This document shows, piece after piece, positions 6,346 through 6,901 of a stretch of 6,901 bases of DNA (position 1 is its first letter; every line of letters starts with the position of its first letter). The translations under genes were made by a program, and so were the position numbers. Origin of the DNA: an uncultured Porphyromonadaceae bacterium (lineage in GTDB: Bacteria > Bacteroidota > Bacteroidia > Bacteroidales > UBA11471); assembly GCA_900547555.1 (NCBI GenBank), contig URHG01000066.1:1-6901 (forward strand), written 5' to 3'. The notes beneath the pieces were generated by a model. The model had not been told where the DNA came from, searched no databases, and worked only from the letters and a program-made list of their open reading frames with translations.

Positions 6346-6901
6346 ATGAAATTATATAAACTGTTTTTATTTTTTCTTTGTGCTATCTTATTTCTCACTT
6401 CCTGTGGAGTGGGGCGGAGTCTGCGTCAGGCAGAACAAAGTTATGCCCGTGGAGAATACTTTGATGCTGCACGCCATTACAAAACGGCCTATACCCGTAC
6501 TCCTCCCAAAGATCGTTCGCAACGAGGTGTGCTTGCCTATAAACAAGGTGACTGCTACCGCCGTATCAATTACACGTTGAAGGCTAAAGCTGCCTATATG
6601 AATGCCGTCCGTTATCGCCATCCGGATACTCTTTCTCATTTTTATCTGGCGGAGATGCTTCGTAAGAATGGCGAATATGCTGCTGCCATACCTTATTATG
6701 AGAATTATCTTGCTTATGCACAGAACCAGTCTGATATAAAAGGGCGTAAAGATTCCTTGGCGCATATAGGAATTGCTTCTTGTCTGCTGGCACAGGAGTG
6801 GAAAAAAAATCCTACCCGTCATATTGTAAAGCGTATCCCTATTCTTGTTTCCCGCCGTAGTGATTATTCTCCCATGTATGTGGGTAATGATCCTGATATC
6901 C
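6346..6901 (+). CDS. PorE-like outer-membrane-associated lipoprotein with TPRs and PD40 propeller (partial, 5' part)
   Basis: An ATG at 6346 opens a frame that stays open for 185 codons and runs off the right edge. The N-terminus is a lipoprotein signal: Lys at 2 and 5, a hydrophobic stretch 6-17, and a lipobox LTSC with the lipidated Cys20. Residues 28-155 are tetratricopeptide-like helices, including AEQSYARGEYFDAARHYKTA (29-48), a segment with AYKQGDCYR (64-72), and MLRKNGEYAAAIPYYENYL (104-122). SRRSDYSPMYVGNDPDI (169-185) resembles the first blade of a PD40/WD40-like beta-propeller. This order matches Bacteroidetes proteins that continue with a propeller, a carboxypeptidase-regulatory-like domain and a C-terminal OmpA peptidoglycan-binding domain, such as PorE of the type IX secretion system. 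The later domains lie outside the window, so a specific PorE role is unproven. Codon use resembles the 3' part of topB. Confidence 0.85.
   Translation, partial: MKLYKLFLFFLCAILFLTSCGVGRSLRQAEQSYARGEYFDAARHYKTAYTRTPPKDRSQRGVLAYKQGDCYRRINYTLKAKAAYMNAVRYRHPDTLSHFYLAEMLRKNGEYAAAIPYYENYLAYAQNQSDIKGRKDSLAHIGIASCLLAQEWKKNPTRHIVKRIPILVSRRSDYSPMYVGNDPDI

Noticed and set aside
6388..6822. Minus-strand open frames of 144 and 69 residues and a plus-strand 66-residue frame
   Set aside because: They shadow the partial lipoprotein gene from 6346, which has a signal peptide, lipobox and TPR pattern.

Overview
The window reads as chromosomal DNA of a Bacteroidales member (Bacteroides and relatives). This rests on the protein signatures: a Bacteroidales-type 2-oxoacid:ferredoxin oxidoreductase tail, a topoisomerase III of the Bacteroidales type, and a lipoprotein opening like the TPR/PD40/OmpA (PorE-type) proteins of this phylum. 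Recognisable Shine-Dalgarno sites are also scarce. The genus cannot be fixed from the sequence. All genes lie on the + strand and are tightly packed.

Layout. Bases 1-618 hold the last codons of a probable beta subunit and the complete gamma subunit of a 2-oxoacid:ferredoxin oxidoreductase. Bases 634-1831 hold mtnN (SAH/MTA nucleosidase) and luxS (S-ribosylhomocysteine lyase), the two-step route from S-adenosylhomocysteine to homocysteine plus the AI-2 precursor DPD. A small DUF2007 gene overlaps luxS by four bases (1828-2094). Next come a GtrA-like four-helix membrane protein (2183-2593) and an ArnT/PMT-like GT-C glycosyltransferase (2602-4308). These are a plausible pair for moving a polyprenyl-linked sugar across the inner membrane and transferring it to an envelope acceptor. 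topB (4305-6285) overlaps the glycosyltransferase stop by four bases. After a 60-base gap a lipoprotein gene of the PorE/OmpA-PD40 type starts at 6346 and runs off the right edge.

The spacings (18, 15, 13, -4, 88, 8 and -4 bases) suggest one long transcription unit from the oxidoreductase to topB, possibly with a break in the 88-base gap before the GtrA gene. It mixes central metabolism, methyl-cycle recycling, envelope glycosylation and DNA topology.

The most notable signals are both in topB. First, the gene is broken: about 25 conserved codons are missing at about 5695-5698 and the reading frame shifts there, splitting it into a 464-residue piece with the active-site tyrosine and a downstream piece with the rest of the core and a zinc ribbon. 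Second, codon use changes inside topB, around 5160-5290, from CTN leucine and AAA lysine to TTG/TTA leucine and frequent AAG. The first part matches the upstream genes and the second looks different. This could be a natural mosaic or a chimeric assembly joining two related genomes. I found no convincing undescribed system, mobile element, CRISPR array, tRNA or rRNA.
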